In this document: positions 52,319 to 60,976 of the stretch, piece by piece | How the letters are laid out: each line of letters begins with the position of its first letter | How positions within the stretch are numbered: the stretch's first letter is position 1 | DNA from: Chitinophagaceae bacterium | Lineage (GTDB): Bacteria > Bacteroidota > Bacteroidia > Chitinophagales > Chitinophagaceae | Assembly: GCA_017307755.1 (NCBI GenBank) | Contig: JAFKGQ010000016.1 | Span: 124,001-188,000, forward strand | DNA: 64,000 nt | Direction: 5' to 3' | The notes under the pieces: model-generated | Told to the model about the DNA's origin: nothing | What the model saw: only the letters and a program-made list of their open reading frames with translations | The model's database searches: none | Made by a program: the position numbers and the translations under genes

Positions 52319-53047
52319 TCAAGCTGCCCTCCCCCATTCCTCCCATTTTTTAACATTCACCCCCTTTACAAGTAGCCACAGACACATGGAAAATTCTCCT
52401 ATAAAAGCTAACGGACCAAGCAATACAGGGAATAAGGAACCTTCTAATTTGGGCGAGAAGATCAATAGGAAGCTGTTTGTCAGGTAACATAAGCCGGCAA
52501 GGGAAATCAGGATACTCAAAGCCTTTGGTAAAAACCGGGATTTAAAGATCAGATATCCATCTATCAGGCATTCGAAACCAAAAAAGATGAGGCCAAATCC
52601 AAAGCCATATTCATGCGTCTGGATGGAAAGGTAGCTCCATGCCTGTAATTGCTGCGGATCGAATGTTTTTAAATAGTGAGCGTCCGTCAGTAAAAACAGC
52701 GGGATCATAAGATTCAATTTATTAGCCACTAAAACAGCAGTTTGTATCATCCCGAAAAGCAGCGAAAGCAAAGCAAGGGATTTATTTACCCTTTTGAAGA
52801 GCGTGTAGTAAACGATCCCTAAAACAAGATCGAAGACATGCATAAGCAGGTCGCCAAATATACCTATACGCCATAGCAAGGGGGAAGCGGAGATATTTTG
52901 GCTTGTTGCTACCGGATTGTCCGCTACGATAAGTTTACTTCTGATAAAGATCTCGCCCATAACACCTGCCACAATGATGACTAAATACGCCAGGCCTCCT
53001 ATTCGGGCATACACTTGTGGTGAGGTTTCAGTTGTTTTATTTATCAT
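52319..53047 (-). CDS. DUF4386 membrane protein
   Basis: About 242 residues with five to six hydrophobic helices; opens ARIGGLAYLVIIVAGVMGEIF as in DUF4386 members. The frame opens at 53134, but the methionine before NKTTETSPQVYA at 53047 gives a normal start. Function unknown. It lies in the AT-rich part and is separate from the operon upstream, whose terminator lies just before it. Confidence 0.8.
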   Translation of the reverse strand: MINKTTETSPQVYARIGGLAYLVIIVAGVMGEIFIRSKLIVADNPVATSQNISASPLLWRIGIFGDLLMHVFDLVLGIVYYTLFKRVNKSLALLSLLFGMIQTAVLVANKLNLMIPLFLLTDAHYLKTFDPQQLQAWSYLSIQTHEYGFGFGLIFFGFECLIDGYLIFKSRFLPKALSILISLAGLCYLTNSFLLIFSPKLEGSLFPVLLGPLAFIGEFSMCLWLLVKGVNVKKWEEWGRAA

Positions 53048-53118
53048 TTGAAGATTGATGTGCAAAAAATACAAAAAATTATACACATTGACCAGGTAAA
53101 CCACACAGTAATAAAAAA

Positions 53119-53137
53119 AGGGGATAAAAATCATCCC
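53119..53137 (-). terminator. Terminator of the sigma/GldFG/MutS operon
   Basis: On the minus strand GGGGAT pairs with ATCCCC around GATTTTT, followed by seven T. It is 31 bases beyond the last gene of the array. Confidence 0.85.
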
Positions 53138-53167
53138 CCCGTGAGACAGAGCCGGTTGTCGGCCGCA

Positions 53168-53899
53168 TTATTTAAAATCACCCGCAGTCACACCCTCGTC
53201 GATCCGTGCATCCTCCAGGTGCAAAACCAGGTCTATATTCACAGTCCGGTCGGTCCCGGAGGGGTCTTTCCCCGTCCCTTGCAAAGGGCTGATCATCTTA
53301 GTGGGGATAAGGATGTTTTTATATTTCTTATAGTCGCCGAACTCAAATACTTCGTCCGAACCGTTCTTGGCATGATTGGAGCGTTTTACCAGAAGGCCGG
53401 TTTCCACATCATAGTACTCGGTAACGATCGAGCCGAGAGGGTCGATGATTTTTAAAGTGTAGGCAGTCTTGCCCCTTACAGTGGTGTTGCTCAACACCTC
53501 CATTTTGTATTGTTTGTTTAGATAGCTTCGCTGGGTTGCAATGGAGAAGCGGTTTTGCATAAACGCATCGACATCCTGCGTGAAGTCCACGGTCTTTCCA
53601 TTTTGGGTGATATATCCGTGCTTGCCGTTAAAGGCCTGCTTGAGCATTACATTCCCATTCATGCTTATTTGCAAAGAGGAAAGGTTTGGCCCCATTAATT
53701 TTGACTCCATGCTCATTTCCATCATGGATCCTTTTACGGAGACATAGTTCAATGACAAAGATTTGACTTTTTGCCAGGCGGGAAGCCCCCCGGTGGCGGC
53801 AAAATATTTTTCAAGGATGGCTGTGGGTGTTACCTGTTGAGCGACGGAAGTGCGCCAGCCAGCGGTGGTTAGCAGCAGGAAAAAAGCGATTTTTTTCAT
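53168..53899 (-). CDS. secreted LolA-like protein
   Basis: About 243 residues: signal peptide MKKIAFFLLLTTAGWRTSVA, then ILEKYFAATGGLPAWQKVKSLSLNYVSVKGSM, a pattern like LolA/LolB-fold or insulinase-associated beta domains of Bacteroidota. The mature protein is beta-rich (YYDVETGLLVKRSN, KYKNILIPTKM). Last gene of the array; its ATG overlaps the stop of the upstream MutS-like gene (ATGA). It may carry a lipid or hydrophobic product. Confidence 0.75.
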   Translation of the reverse strand: MKKIAFFLLLTTAGWRTSVAQQVTPTAILEKYFAATGGLPAWQKVKSLSLNYVSVKGSMMEMSMESKLMGPNLSSLQISMNGNVMLKQAFNGKHGYITQNGKTVDFTQDVDAFMQNRFSIATQRSYLNKQYKMEVLSNTTVRGKTAYTLKIIDPLGSIVTEYYDVETGLLVKRSNHAKNGSDEVFEFGDYKKYKNILIPTKMISPLQGTGKDPSGTDRTVNIDLVLHLEDARIDEGVTAGDFK

Positions 53900-55227
53900 T
53901 TTCTGATTTTTATATCGTTTAATAAGGAAAGAATACCTTCGTTTTGGATGATCATCATGCCCTGTCTGTCCTGCGTAATGCCTTCCTGTAAAGCATAGGT
54001 GTATCGTGGGTAGGGACCGTCCATGACGGTAGGCATGTATTGGCAACGGACATTGCTCTTTTCTTTCAAGACCTCCCCTACCTCTATGATATGGGTAGAG
54101 ACGATGAACAGACATTCCCGGTAATCCGCAAAGGCATCCGTAACGGCCAGTGTGCCGTCGTAAGCGTCCTTTACGTTGGTGCCTTTGAACAACTCGTCGA
54201 ACATAAGCAACAACCGCTTTCCGCTGGCAGCGGCTTCCGCGGCCTGTTTCACCCGGACCACTTCGGCGTAGAAATGGCTGTAGCCCAAGCCAATGTTGTC
54301 CGCTACATTGATGGAGGAGTACATACCTTCTCTCACCGAAAAGGTCATGTCTTGCGCCGCCACCGGAAAACCCATATGGGCCAGGTACAGTCCGATACCT
54401 ACGGATTTCATCAAGGTAGACTTGCCTGCCATGTTGGCGCCGGTGAGAAAGAGCACATTGCTGTCCCTGTTGAGAGAAAGGTTGTTGCCCACCGCTCCGT
54501 CCAGACAGGGATGGTAAAGTCCCTCTGTAATAAATACATTGCCGGTTTCGCCCAACGCCCGGGCGTAGCTAAAGCCCTTCAACCTCGCTATATCGCTGAC
54601 GGCTATGTTTACGTCCACCTCGTGGAGAAAATCCAACAGGGTTCCCATCTCCCTGTGCAGGCTGCCCTTTAGCAGGTGGTTGTAATATGCCAGCGTCCTG
54701 GCCGGCAATGCCTGGTAGATATCTATCTGGCGAAGCTTTTCCAGGTGCTTGTTTGACAGGATCTCCCGGATGGCGTAGAGACGTTGGCTATAAGGACCGG
54801 TACTTTGTCCGAAGGACTGTACAAATCCATGACATTTGTTCAGGGTGACGATGGTCGCCTGCAAACCCTGCATGTTTTTTTTGTAACGCCCGTCCCGCGT
54901 CAGGGAAGAGAGCCCTTTTTCCAGCAGCGTACGGGCCAATGCCACGACGGCGTTTTTGCCGGCGCCGGCATCCAGGTACTCCCTCATCAGGGTGATCTGT
55001 GGTACGTCAAAGGGAAAGGAAAGACGGGCTTCCTGGAAAAACCGGAAAATATTACTACGCGTATTGATCTCCGTTGCATCTGTAAGAGGATGACGGAACA
55101 TACTGTCCAAAAGCTGTTCCCCACCCCTCGTCTTTACCCGGTTGAACAAGGCGTATACCGAGCCCTGCCGGAATTTACCCAGCAGGTTCAGCTCCTCCAC
55201 GGTTTGTTTGTCTGTATTGAAATTCAT
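53896..55227 (-). CDS. MutS-related ATPase lacking the mismatch-binding domain (copy 2)
   Basis: 443 residues. The N-terminal 240 residues correspond to the MutS core/lever domain (GEQLLDSMFRHPLTDATEINTR at about 36-57). The ATPase domain has Walker A GANMAGKST (263-271) and Walker B LLLMFDELFKGTN with D344 and E345. The MutS domain I that recognises mismatches is absent, as is the Smr nuclease of MutS2. Strong similarity to the gene at 56317 (the segment AHMGFPVAA is shared). Whether it acts on DNA or has another function is open. Confidence 0.85.
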   Translation of the reverse strand: MNFNTDKQTVEELNLLGKFRQGSVYALFNRVKTRGGEQLLDSMFRHPLTDATEINTRSNIFRFFQEARLSFPFDVPQITLMREYLDAGAGKNAVVALARTLLEKGLSSLTRDGRYKKNMQGLQATIVTLNKCHGFVQSFGQSTGPYSQRLYAIREILSNKHLEKLRQIDIYQALPARTLAYYNHLLKGSLHREMGTLLDFLHEVDVNIAVSDIARLKGFSYARALGETGNVFITEGLYHPCLDGAVGNNLSLNRDSNVLFLTGANMAGKSTLMKSVGIGLYLAHMGFPVAAQDMTFSVREGMYSSINVADNIGLGYSHFYAEVVRVKQAAEAAASGKRLLLMFDELFKGTNVKDAYDGTLAVTDAFADYRECLFIVSTHIIEVGEVLKEKSNVRCQYMPTVMDGPYPRYTYALQEGITQDRQGMMIIQNEGILSLLNDIKIRK

Positions 55228-55238
55228 GGCATTGTTGA

Positions 55239-56297
55239 TTAGTGAAAGACTTCGGCCAGTTTGTTCTCCAAATCTTGCCCCCGGAGTCCGGTGGCTATGA
55301 TCCGGCCCTGGGGATCGATAAGGAAATTTTGTGGAATGGTCCGCACACCGTACAGCACGGCAGCATCATTGGCGCCTCCCTTCAGGTCACTGACCTGTGT
55401 CCATAACAGTCCATCCTGTTTGATTGCCGTCAACCAGGCGTTTTTACCATTCGCGTCATCCAAGGATACCCCCAGTATCTCCAGGCCCTTGGGATGATAT
55501 TTCTTATACGCCTCCAGGACACGGGGATTTTCTACCCGGCAGGGTTTGCACCAGCTTGCCCAAAAGTCCAGCAGGATGTACTTGCCTTTAAAGTCGGCCA
55601 GTTGGACAGGGTTACCCGCCGTGTCGGGTTGCATGAATGGACGCGCCATGGCGCCAATGGTTGTGGCCCGCAAGGTGGCGATGCCCTGCGCCACCCGTTT
55701 GCCTGCTTCCATATTTTGCAAGACGGGAGGGATCATTTTGTACAAGGAATCCACTGTTTCCGGATTGACCTTTACCTGTAGCAGATTGGTCAATGCGACA
55801 AGGGCAAAATATGAAGTAGGGTTTTGGACGATATACGCCTTCAAAGCGGCAATGCCTTCGTCTGCATTTTGTCCTTCTGCGGTCTTTGTCAACCGGCCGT
55901 TGATAAAAGCATTGTACCGCGCCAGTTCGTCGTTGATGGCGGAGCCCGTAATGGTAGCTTTTTTTATAGAATCCTTTGATGTAATGGTTACCGATTCGTT
56001 GTCCAGGTACAGGTTGAGGAAATCCGCGTTGTTAGTGTTTAATTGCTCCAGCCCTACGCCGGCATGGTCCAGGATGAGGGTCGCGGCCATGGGTTCGAAG
56101 ACGCTTCCTTTAAAGGAAAAGATTCCGTCTACCATCCTGACAGAATCCGCTGTGGAGCCAAAGGGGGTAGTATAGTATAGATAAATTTTTCCAGGCGCAT
56201 TTTCATTACCGGCTTTTCCATGGATGTCGAATCCTTTTTGTTGGGCCTGGAGCCAGAGTGGTTGGCTCACGAGGGCTAATAAAAACAGTTTTTTCAT
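55239..56297 (-). CDS. TlpA-type thioredoxin with DUF4369-like N-domain, secreted
   Basis: About 352 residues. Signal peptide (LALVSQPLWLQAQ), a beta-rich DUF4369-like domain (about 22-115), a helical linker (120-215), and a thioredoxin/redoxin fold with C250-x-x-C253 (FWASWCKPCRVENP) and cis-proline region GVRTIPQNFLID. Such proteins reduce or oxidise disulfides in the periplasm or outside. The frame opens at 56351, but the signal peptide fits the start at 56297. It is the single gene between the two MutS-like paralogs. Confidence 0.9.
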   Translation of the reverse strand: MKKLFLLALVSQPLWLQAQQKGFDIHGKAGNENAPGKIYLYYTTPFGSTADSVRMVDGIFSFKGSVFEPMAATLILDHAGVGLEQLNTNNADFLNLYLDNESVTITSKDSIKKATITGSAINDELARYNAFINGRLTKTAEGQNADEGIAALKAYIVQNPTSYFALVALTNLLQVKVNPETVDSLYKMIPPVLQNMEAGKRVAQGIATLRATTIGAMARPFMQPDTAGNPVQLADFKGKYILLDFWASWCKPCRVENPRVLEAYKKYHPKGLEILGVSLDDANGKNAWLTAIKQDGLLWTQVSDLKGGANDAAVLYGVRTIPQNFLIDPQGRIIATGLRGQDLENKLAEVFH

Positions 56298-56316
56298 TTT
56301 TTGTCTGTATTTTTTT

Positions 56317-57633
56317 TCACTGGGGCGTCGACGCCCCGGATTTTTTTCCATTCTTCAGCGTTTCCAATATCCCTTCATTTCTGATAATGATCATCCCGTG
56401 CCGGTCGTCGGTGATTCCTTTTTCCAGCGTATAAGTATACTCCGGGATATGGCCATTCATTTTCGTGGGCAGGTAAAGGAACCCGATATGGTCGTTGTCC
56501 CGGAGCTCCTCCCCTGCCTCTACGATATGAGACGAGATGATAAACATGCTGTTCCGTCTGGAGACGAAACCCTTTACAACGGCTACGGTGGCTTCATGAG
56601 CGTCTTTTACGTTAGTGCCCCGGAAGAGCTCGTCAAAGAGGACAAAGAAGGACTTCCCCGTGCTCAATTCCGTGGCCATCTTTTTTACGCGGAGCACTTC
56701 GGCATAAAAATGGCTGGCGCCAATACCCAGGTTGTCGGGAAGGTTGATCGTCGTATAAAGACCATCCATGACGGAGAACGTCATCGATCTGGCCGCCACG
56801 GGAAATCCCATATGGGCGAGGTAGAGCGCCGTACTCAGGGCGCGTAGAAAGGTGGACTTGCCGGCCATATTGGCGCCCGTCAGAAAGATCACGTTTTGGG
56901 CGGTATCCATGACCATATCGTTGCCAACAGCCTCTTTCAGTGCCGGGTGATACACCCCTTCCAGCCGGAGTTCGCAAGACCCCTTGTCCAGTGCCTTGGG
57001 GAAAACGAACTTTCTTTCCAGGGCCGTTTGAGCCACCGACATATATACATCCAGCTGATAGATGTGCTCCATGAGGCTTTTGATCTTTCGTTCCGCGCTG
57101 ATACGGAACAGCCCGTCGTAGGCAGTAATGGCGGCATAGGATAATTTGCCCCGGCTGGTTTCTTTGAGGGCCGGTGCCAGGGCGGGGTCGGTGAGCAGCC
57201 GGAGGATGGCTTCCCGTTCCGGGGCATAGGCTGAAATGTTTTTTACACTGTCCTGCTCCATAAAGGTCTTTGTCAGACGAATAATCTCCATCACCGCCTG
57301 GACCCCGTTTTGGATCTCCTTTTCGCCAAGAGCGACGAGCCCGGGTTTTCCTTTCTCGCTTTCTTCCGTGTGGAGCAGGTATTTTTCCGCCATGTCAAAA
57401 AGCGAGGCGGTGTAAGGAAAGGGCAGTTGCAGCGCGGCCAGACGCTCGATGATACTGCTCCTGCTGTTGATGGCTTCCTTGTCGGACAGGGGCTGACGGA
57501 ACATGGCCTGAAGAAGCACCTCGCCCCCTCTCGTATGCAGCCGGTTGTAAATGTCGTATATCCCCGGACCTTTGTGCCTGCCAAAAATGCCAAGGTCTTC
57601 GATGGTTTGATCGTCTGTTCGCAAGATGGTCAT
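56317..57633 (-). CDS. MutS-related ATPase lacking the mismatch-binding domain (copy 1)
   Basis: About 438 residues, close paralog of the gene at 53896. The N-terminal part has GGEVLLQAMFRQPLSDKEAINSR. The ATPase has Walker A GANMAGKSTFLRAL and Walker B FVLFDELFRGTN, with the shared AHMGFPVAARSMTFSV. The start at 57633 (MTILRTDDQTIEDLGIFG) matches the start of the other copy; a 24-codon in-frame extension overlaps the GldFG gene and is unlikely. Confidence 0.85.
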   Translation of the reverse strand: MTILRTDDQTIEDLGIFGRHKGPGIYDIYNRLHTRGGEVLLQAMFRQPLSDKEAINSRSSIIERLAALQLPFPYTASLFDMAEKYLLHTEESEKGKPGLVALGEKEIQNGVQAVMEIIRLTKTFMEQDSVKNISAYAPEREAILRLLTDPALAPALKETSRGKLSYAAITAYDGLFRISAERKIKSLMEHIYQLDVYMSVAQTALERKFVFPKALDKGSCELRLEGVYHPALKEAVGNDMVMDTAQNVIFLTGANMAGKSTFLRALSTALYLAHMGFPVAARSMTFSVMDGLYTTINLPDNLGIGASHFYAEVLRVKKMATELSTGKSFFVLFDELFRGTNVKDAHEATVAVVKGFVSRRNSMFIISSHIVEAGEELRDNDHIGFLYLPTKMNGHIPEYTYTLEKGITDDRHGMIIIRNEGILETLKNGKKSGASTPQ

Positions 57634-57638
57634 TAGCG

Positions 57639-59972
57639 TTACTTTTTCTTTCTGCGAATGAGTAGTACGGTGCCCATCAGCAGGGTAAGTCCTGGTAGTA
57701 TCCATATAGCCACTATTTTAAATGTGCTTGCCTGTTTTTCGGTGATGTTCAACAGGACATCTTTGGGTTCGATGCTAGGCATATACACCGGGAACCGGTT
57801 GTCGGTTAGCCAACTGTACATGGGGATGAGCACACCGTAGCTGGTGCCTAGCCGGAGGTTGCTGGCAAAATCTGCGTCCCCGCAAATGATGATGCGTTGT
57901 TCTCTGCCACGGACTTGCCTCGTAAGTTGTACGGCCGTCGTAAAGGAGGGTTCCTTTATATCCCCGGCCCTTACGTCAAAGGGAGGCAATGTAGAATCGA
58001 TCACCAGGTCACGGGCCTTTAACCAGGTCCTGCCGGGAACGGTCATCAACAAGGGAGCCTTGTGAAACGCACTGTCCCGGGCACTAGTCAGCGCCGTTGC
58101 CCCCGGCATCAGCACTTTTGCCGTGTCACCCCTGGACAACCTCTCGGGGAGCGTGGAAAGACCTTCATACAGACTACCGCTGGCTGCCGTGGCATACGGT
58201 ATTACCTTGTCGGGGGTTTCGTCATACGTCGGTTCGACCAACTGCCCGTTCATTAACCGTACGGCAAACTGCCGCAGGAAGGGATTGATGACATATTGCT
58301 TGCGGTTTTTTCCCAGGACAAGCATATTGCCGCCCCGGTCTACAAAGGCGTTGAGTCTTGCCTGGACTGTGGGGTCGAGCATCACTTTGGGGTCAGCCAG
58401 CACCAACGCGGCGGCATCCCCCGGCGCCTCCTGCCTGGTCAGGTTGACCGTATCGACGGTGAACCCGATATTGACCATCGAACCCCGGCTGCCTTTGTAT
58501 GACGTGTGCCCCGAGTAATCCGGCTCCCCCGGTTTGTAGATGCTGCGCTCCAGCTCTCCGCTGACAAAATCGACCTTTGGTATTTTGTCGGGCTCCAGCA
58601 AACGTTTGAAAACAGCGCTTACGTTGGTCAGGTCCGGCCAGAAAATGGGATCGTCAAAGGTGCGAAGGAATTCTTTCCTTCCTTTGTATTCAACCTGCAT
58701 GACCAGCCTGTACCCTTCGGGGCGCAGGTCGATGGTTTTGTGCATTTGCTCCGGGGTCTTGAAATCCGACAGGTCGGCGTCCATCGCGTCGGTCTGACTC
58801 GCAGCTATCTGCTGGAGGGTCTTGCCCGGGTACTGTTTGTACAGGGCGCTGTCGGTGCCCTGTGCGTCGGTGTCATAGTAGTACTCATATTTAAATACCA
58901 TATCCGGCTTAAAACGTACATAAGGTTCCCACATGGCGGCCATATAGTCGATGTTGCGTGCTTCAGGGAGGCCGTGACCAAGCCCGTCACCCAGCAGATT
59001 GGTGTACAGAGTGACGGTGAAGGTGCTGTCCCCGGATGCTTTTATGATGTCCTGCATCCGTTGGGGGATGGTGTTGGACTGGGTAGCAGTGGTGTCCCAA
59101 TAACCCGTTAGCCGGGGACGGGAGCTGATGTATCCGATCAGGAGGGTAACGGCGAGAACGCTCAGGTATCTTCCCGTTCGTATATACCAGGGCCTGGCCT
59201 CCCGTCCCGCTTGCAATTTTATAAGGGTAAAGCCGGTGAACATGGCCGTCACCACCAGGAAATACACGATGTCCTTGGTGGTGATAAGTCCAAAAAGCAT
59301 TTTCTGGGTCCGGTTCTGCAGGGAAAGAAAATAGGTGAGATCCCGGACAAAATCATATCTCTGCCACAGGCCGCCGATGCGGCTCAAGGTGAAGATGATC
59401 ACAAAAGTACTTAGCGCGGAGACGACGGGGTAAGTGCTAAGGCTGGACATAAACAGTCCTATGGACGAGTAAGCGCACACGATCAGGTAGAAACCCAGAC
59501 AGGCGGAAAACAGCAGCCCATAGTCCGCGTGCCGGATAGTCACCAGACCGGTGAGCATAAAAATGCCCACAATGGCTATCAGCAGCAGGTTGTAACACAT
59601 GATGCCCAGAAATTTTCCCAATACGACCTGCCGGATGGTGACGGGAGAAGAATACAGCAGCTTGAAAGACCCGGTATTGACCTCCCGGTTGATCAACCCC
59701 ATCGTAAGCACGGGGATAAACAGGTATAAATTTCCGATGACATTCTCAAAAAGACCCTTTTTGATAAATATGCCAAAGGTCAGCGGGTTCTCAAACCCTT
59801 TGAACTGAGGGCTGTTTTTTATGAGGATGTCCTGCCAGTTCGCGGTATCGCAAAGGGGGGTGGAGAAGAAAACAGCGCATTCTACAAAGAAGACGATGAG
59901 GATGAACCAGGCTATCGGGGAATAGAAAAGATAGCGCAGCTCGTTTTTTGCTATGTTGACAATTGGCCGCAT
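57639..59972 (-). CDS. GldF-GldG-like fused ABC permease/auxiliary protein (copy 1)
   Basis: 777 residues. Six N-terminal helices of an ABC-2 permease (NELRYLFYSPIAWFILIVFFV; NREVNTGSFKLLYSSPVTIRQVVLGKFLG) correspond to GldF. A large extracytoplasmic domain (about 285-745) corresponds to the GldG auxiliary domain (TVTLYTNLLGD; LVLADPKVML; NMLVLGKNRKQYVIN). A final helix and a KKK tail follow. GldA, GldF and GldG are separate in Flavobacterium gliding motility; here F and G are joined. Co-directional with the GldA-like gene, 16 bases apart. Confidence 0.87.
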   Translation of the reverse strand: MRPIVNIAKNELRYLFYSPIAWFILIVFFVECAVFFSTPLCDTANWQDILIKNSPQFKGFENPLTFGIFIKKGLFENVIGNLYLFIPVLTMGLINREVNTGSFKLLYSSPVTIRQVVLGKFLGIMCYNLLLIAIVGIFMLTGLVTIRHADYGLLFSACLGFYLIVCAYSSIGLFMSSLSTYPVVSALSTFVIIFTLSRIGGLWQRYDFVRDLTYFLSLQNRTQKMLFGLITTKDIVYFLVVTAMFTGFTLIKLQAGREARPWYIRTGRYLSVLAVTLLIGYISSRPRLTGYWDTTATQSNTIPQRMQDIIKASGDSTFTVTLYTNLLGDGLGHGLPEARNIDYMAAMWEPYVRFKPDMVFKYEYYYDTDAQGTDSALYKQYPGKTLQQIAASQTDAMDADLSDFKTPEQMHKTIDLRPEGYRLVMQVEYKGRKEFLRTFDDPIFWPDLTNVSAVFKRLLEPDKIPKVDFVSGELERSIYKPGEPDYSGHTSYKGSRGSMVNIGFTVDTVNLTRQEAPGDAAALVLADPKVMLDPTVQARLNAFVDRGGNMLVLGKNRKQYVINPFLRQFAVRLMNGQLVEPTYDETPDKVIPYATAASGSLYEGLSTLPERLSRGDTAKVLMPGATALTSARDSAFHKAPLLMTVPGRTWLKARDLVIDSTLPPFDVRAGDIKEPSFTTAVQLTRQVRGREQRIIICGDADFASNLRLGTSYGVLIPMYSWLTDNRFPVYMPSIEPKDVLLNITEKQASTFKIVAIWILPGLTLLMGTVLLIRRKKK

Positions 59973-59988
59973 GACAAGGAGATGGTGG

Positions 59989-60906
59989 TTAGGATGATTG
60001 GGTTGACAGATGTTTGAAGACGTCGTCCAGGGCGCCTTTGTCCAGGTTTATTTCCTTGAGCCGCCAATTCCCGGTCACGGCGGCGGCGATCAACCTTTCG
60101 GTGATGTCCTGGTCACCCTCGAAATACACGCGCACCTGCTGGCTGGTCAAAAACTCCACCTGGGTCACCCCTTGCACTTTCAGCAGGTCTGCCTTCGCCG
60201 GCGGGTTTTCCATGCGCATCACAATGGCTTTGGCCTGGACATAGTTGTTGAACGCATCCATGCTGTCGGAGAACACGATCCGGCCGGCGTCTATCATGAT
60301 GATCTCCCTGCAAAGGAGGTTGATCTCGGAAAGGATATGGGAAGACAACAGGACGGTATGCTCTTCGGCAATCTCCCGGATAAGTTTTCGGGCCTCGATC
60401 AATTGGTTTGGATCCAGTCCATTGGTGGGTTCGTCCATGACGACCAGGGCCGGCTTATGGATGATGGCTTGCGCGATACCCACCCGCTGGCGGTAGCCCC
60501 CCGAAAGGTTTTTGATCAGCCGGGAACTAAAATGAGCGATGCCACAGCGTTCCTTGGCCTCCTCCACCGCCTTTTTTATGCTGTTCTTCTCCATCAGGCG
60601 CAGCTCTGCCGCATAGGTCAGGTACTCGTCGATGGTCAGGTCGGTATACAGGGGTGGCGTCTGTGGTAAAAAACCGATCTTTTTCTTTGCCTCTTCGGGA
60701 TGTTTTCTAAGGTCGATGCCATCAAGATAGACATTTCCCTCCGTCTGGTTCAGCACTCCGCAGATGATGTTCATGGTCGTGGATTTACCGGCCCCGTTGG
60801 AACCAAGGAGACCGATAATGCCCGCATGATCGATTTCCAGGTTGATGTCCCGGATGGCCCAGGTGCTGCTGTATTTGTGCGAAAGGTTCACTGTTTGTAA
60901 GATCAT
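59989..60906 (-). CDS. ABC transporter ATP-binding protein (GldA-like)
   Basis: 305 residues. Walker A is GLLGSNGAGKSTTMNI, the signature is NLSGGYRQRVGIAQAI, and Walker B is ALVVMDEPTNGLDP, with the usual switch histidine in VLLSSHIL. The C-terminal 80 residues form the extra domain of the GldA/CcmA branch. Sits between the two GldFG fusion genes and should serve both. Confidence 0.92.
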   Translation of the reverse strand: MILQTVNLSHKYSSTWAIRDINLEIDHAGIIGLLGSNGAGKSTTMNIICGVLNQTEGNVYLDGIDLRKHPEEAKKKIGFLPQTPPLYTDLTIDEYLTYAAELRLMEKNSIKKAVEEAKERCGIAHFSSRLIKNLSGGYRQRVGIAQAIIHKPALVVMDEPTNGLDPNQLIEARKLIREIAEEHTVLLSSHILSEINLLCREIIMIDAGRIVFSDSMDAFNNYVQAKAIVMRMENPPAKADLLKVQGVTQVEFLTSQQVRVYFEGDQDITERLIAAAVTGNWRLKEINLDKGALDDVFKHLSTQSS

Positions 60907-60976
60907 ACGGAATCAGTATAAATGAATAATGTCGGTAGTAAACGTACACAAGGTTTTAATGGAAACTAAAAAAGGA

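Noticed and set aside
53900..54115. 72-codon extension of the LolA-like protein
   Set aside because: It runs inside the MutS-like gene in another frame; the signal peptide starts at 53899.
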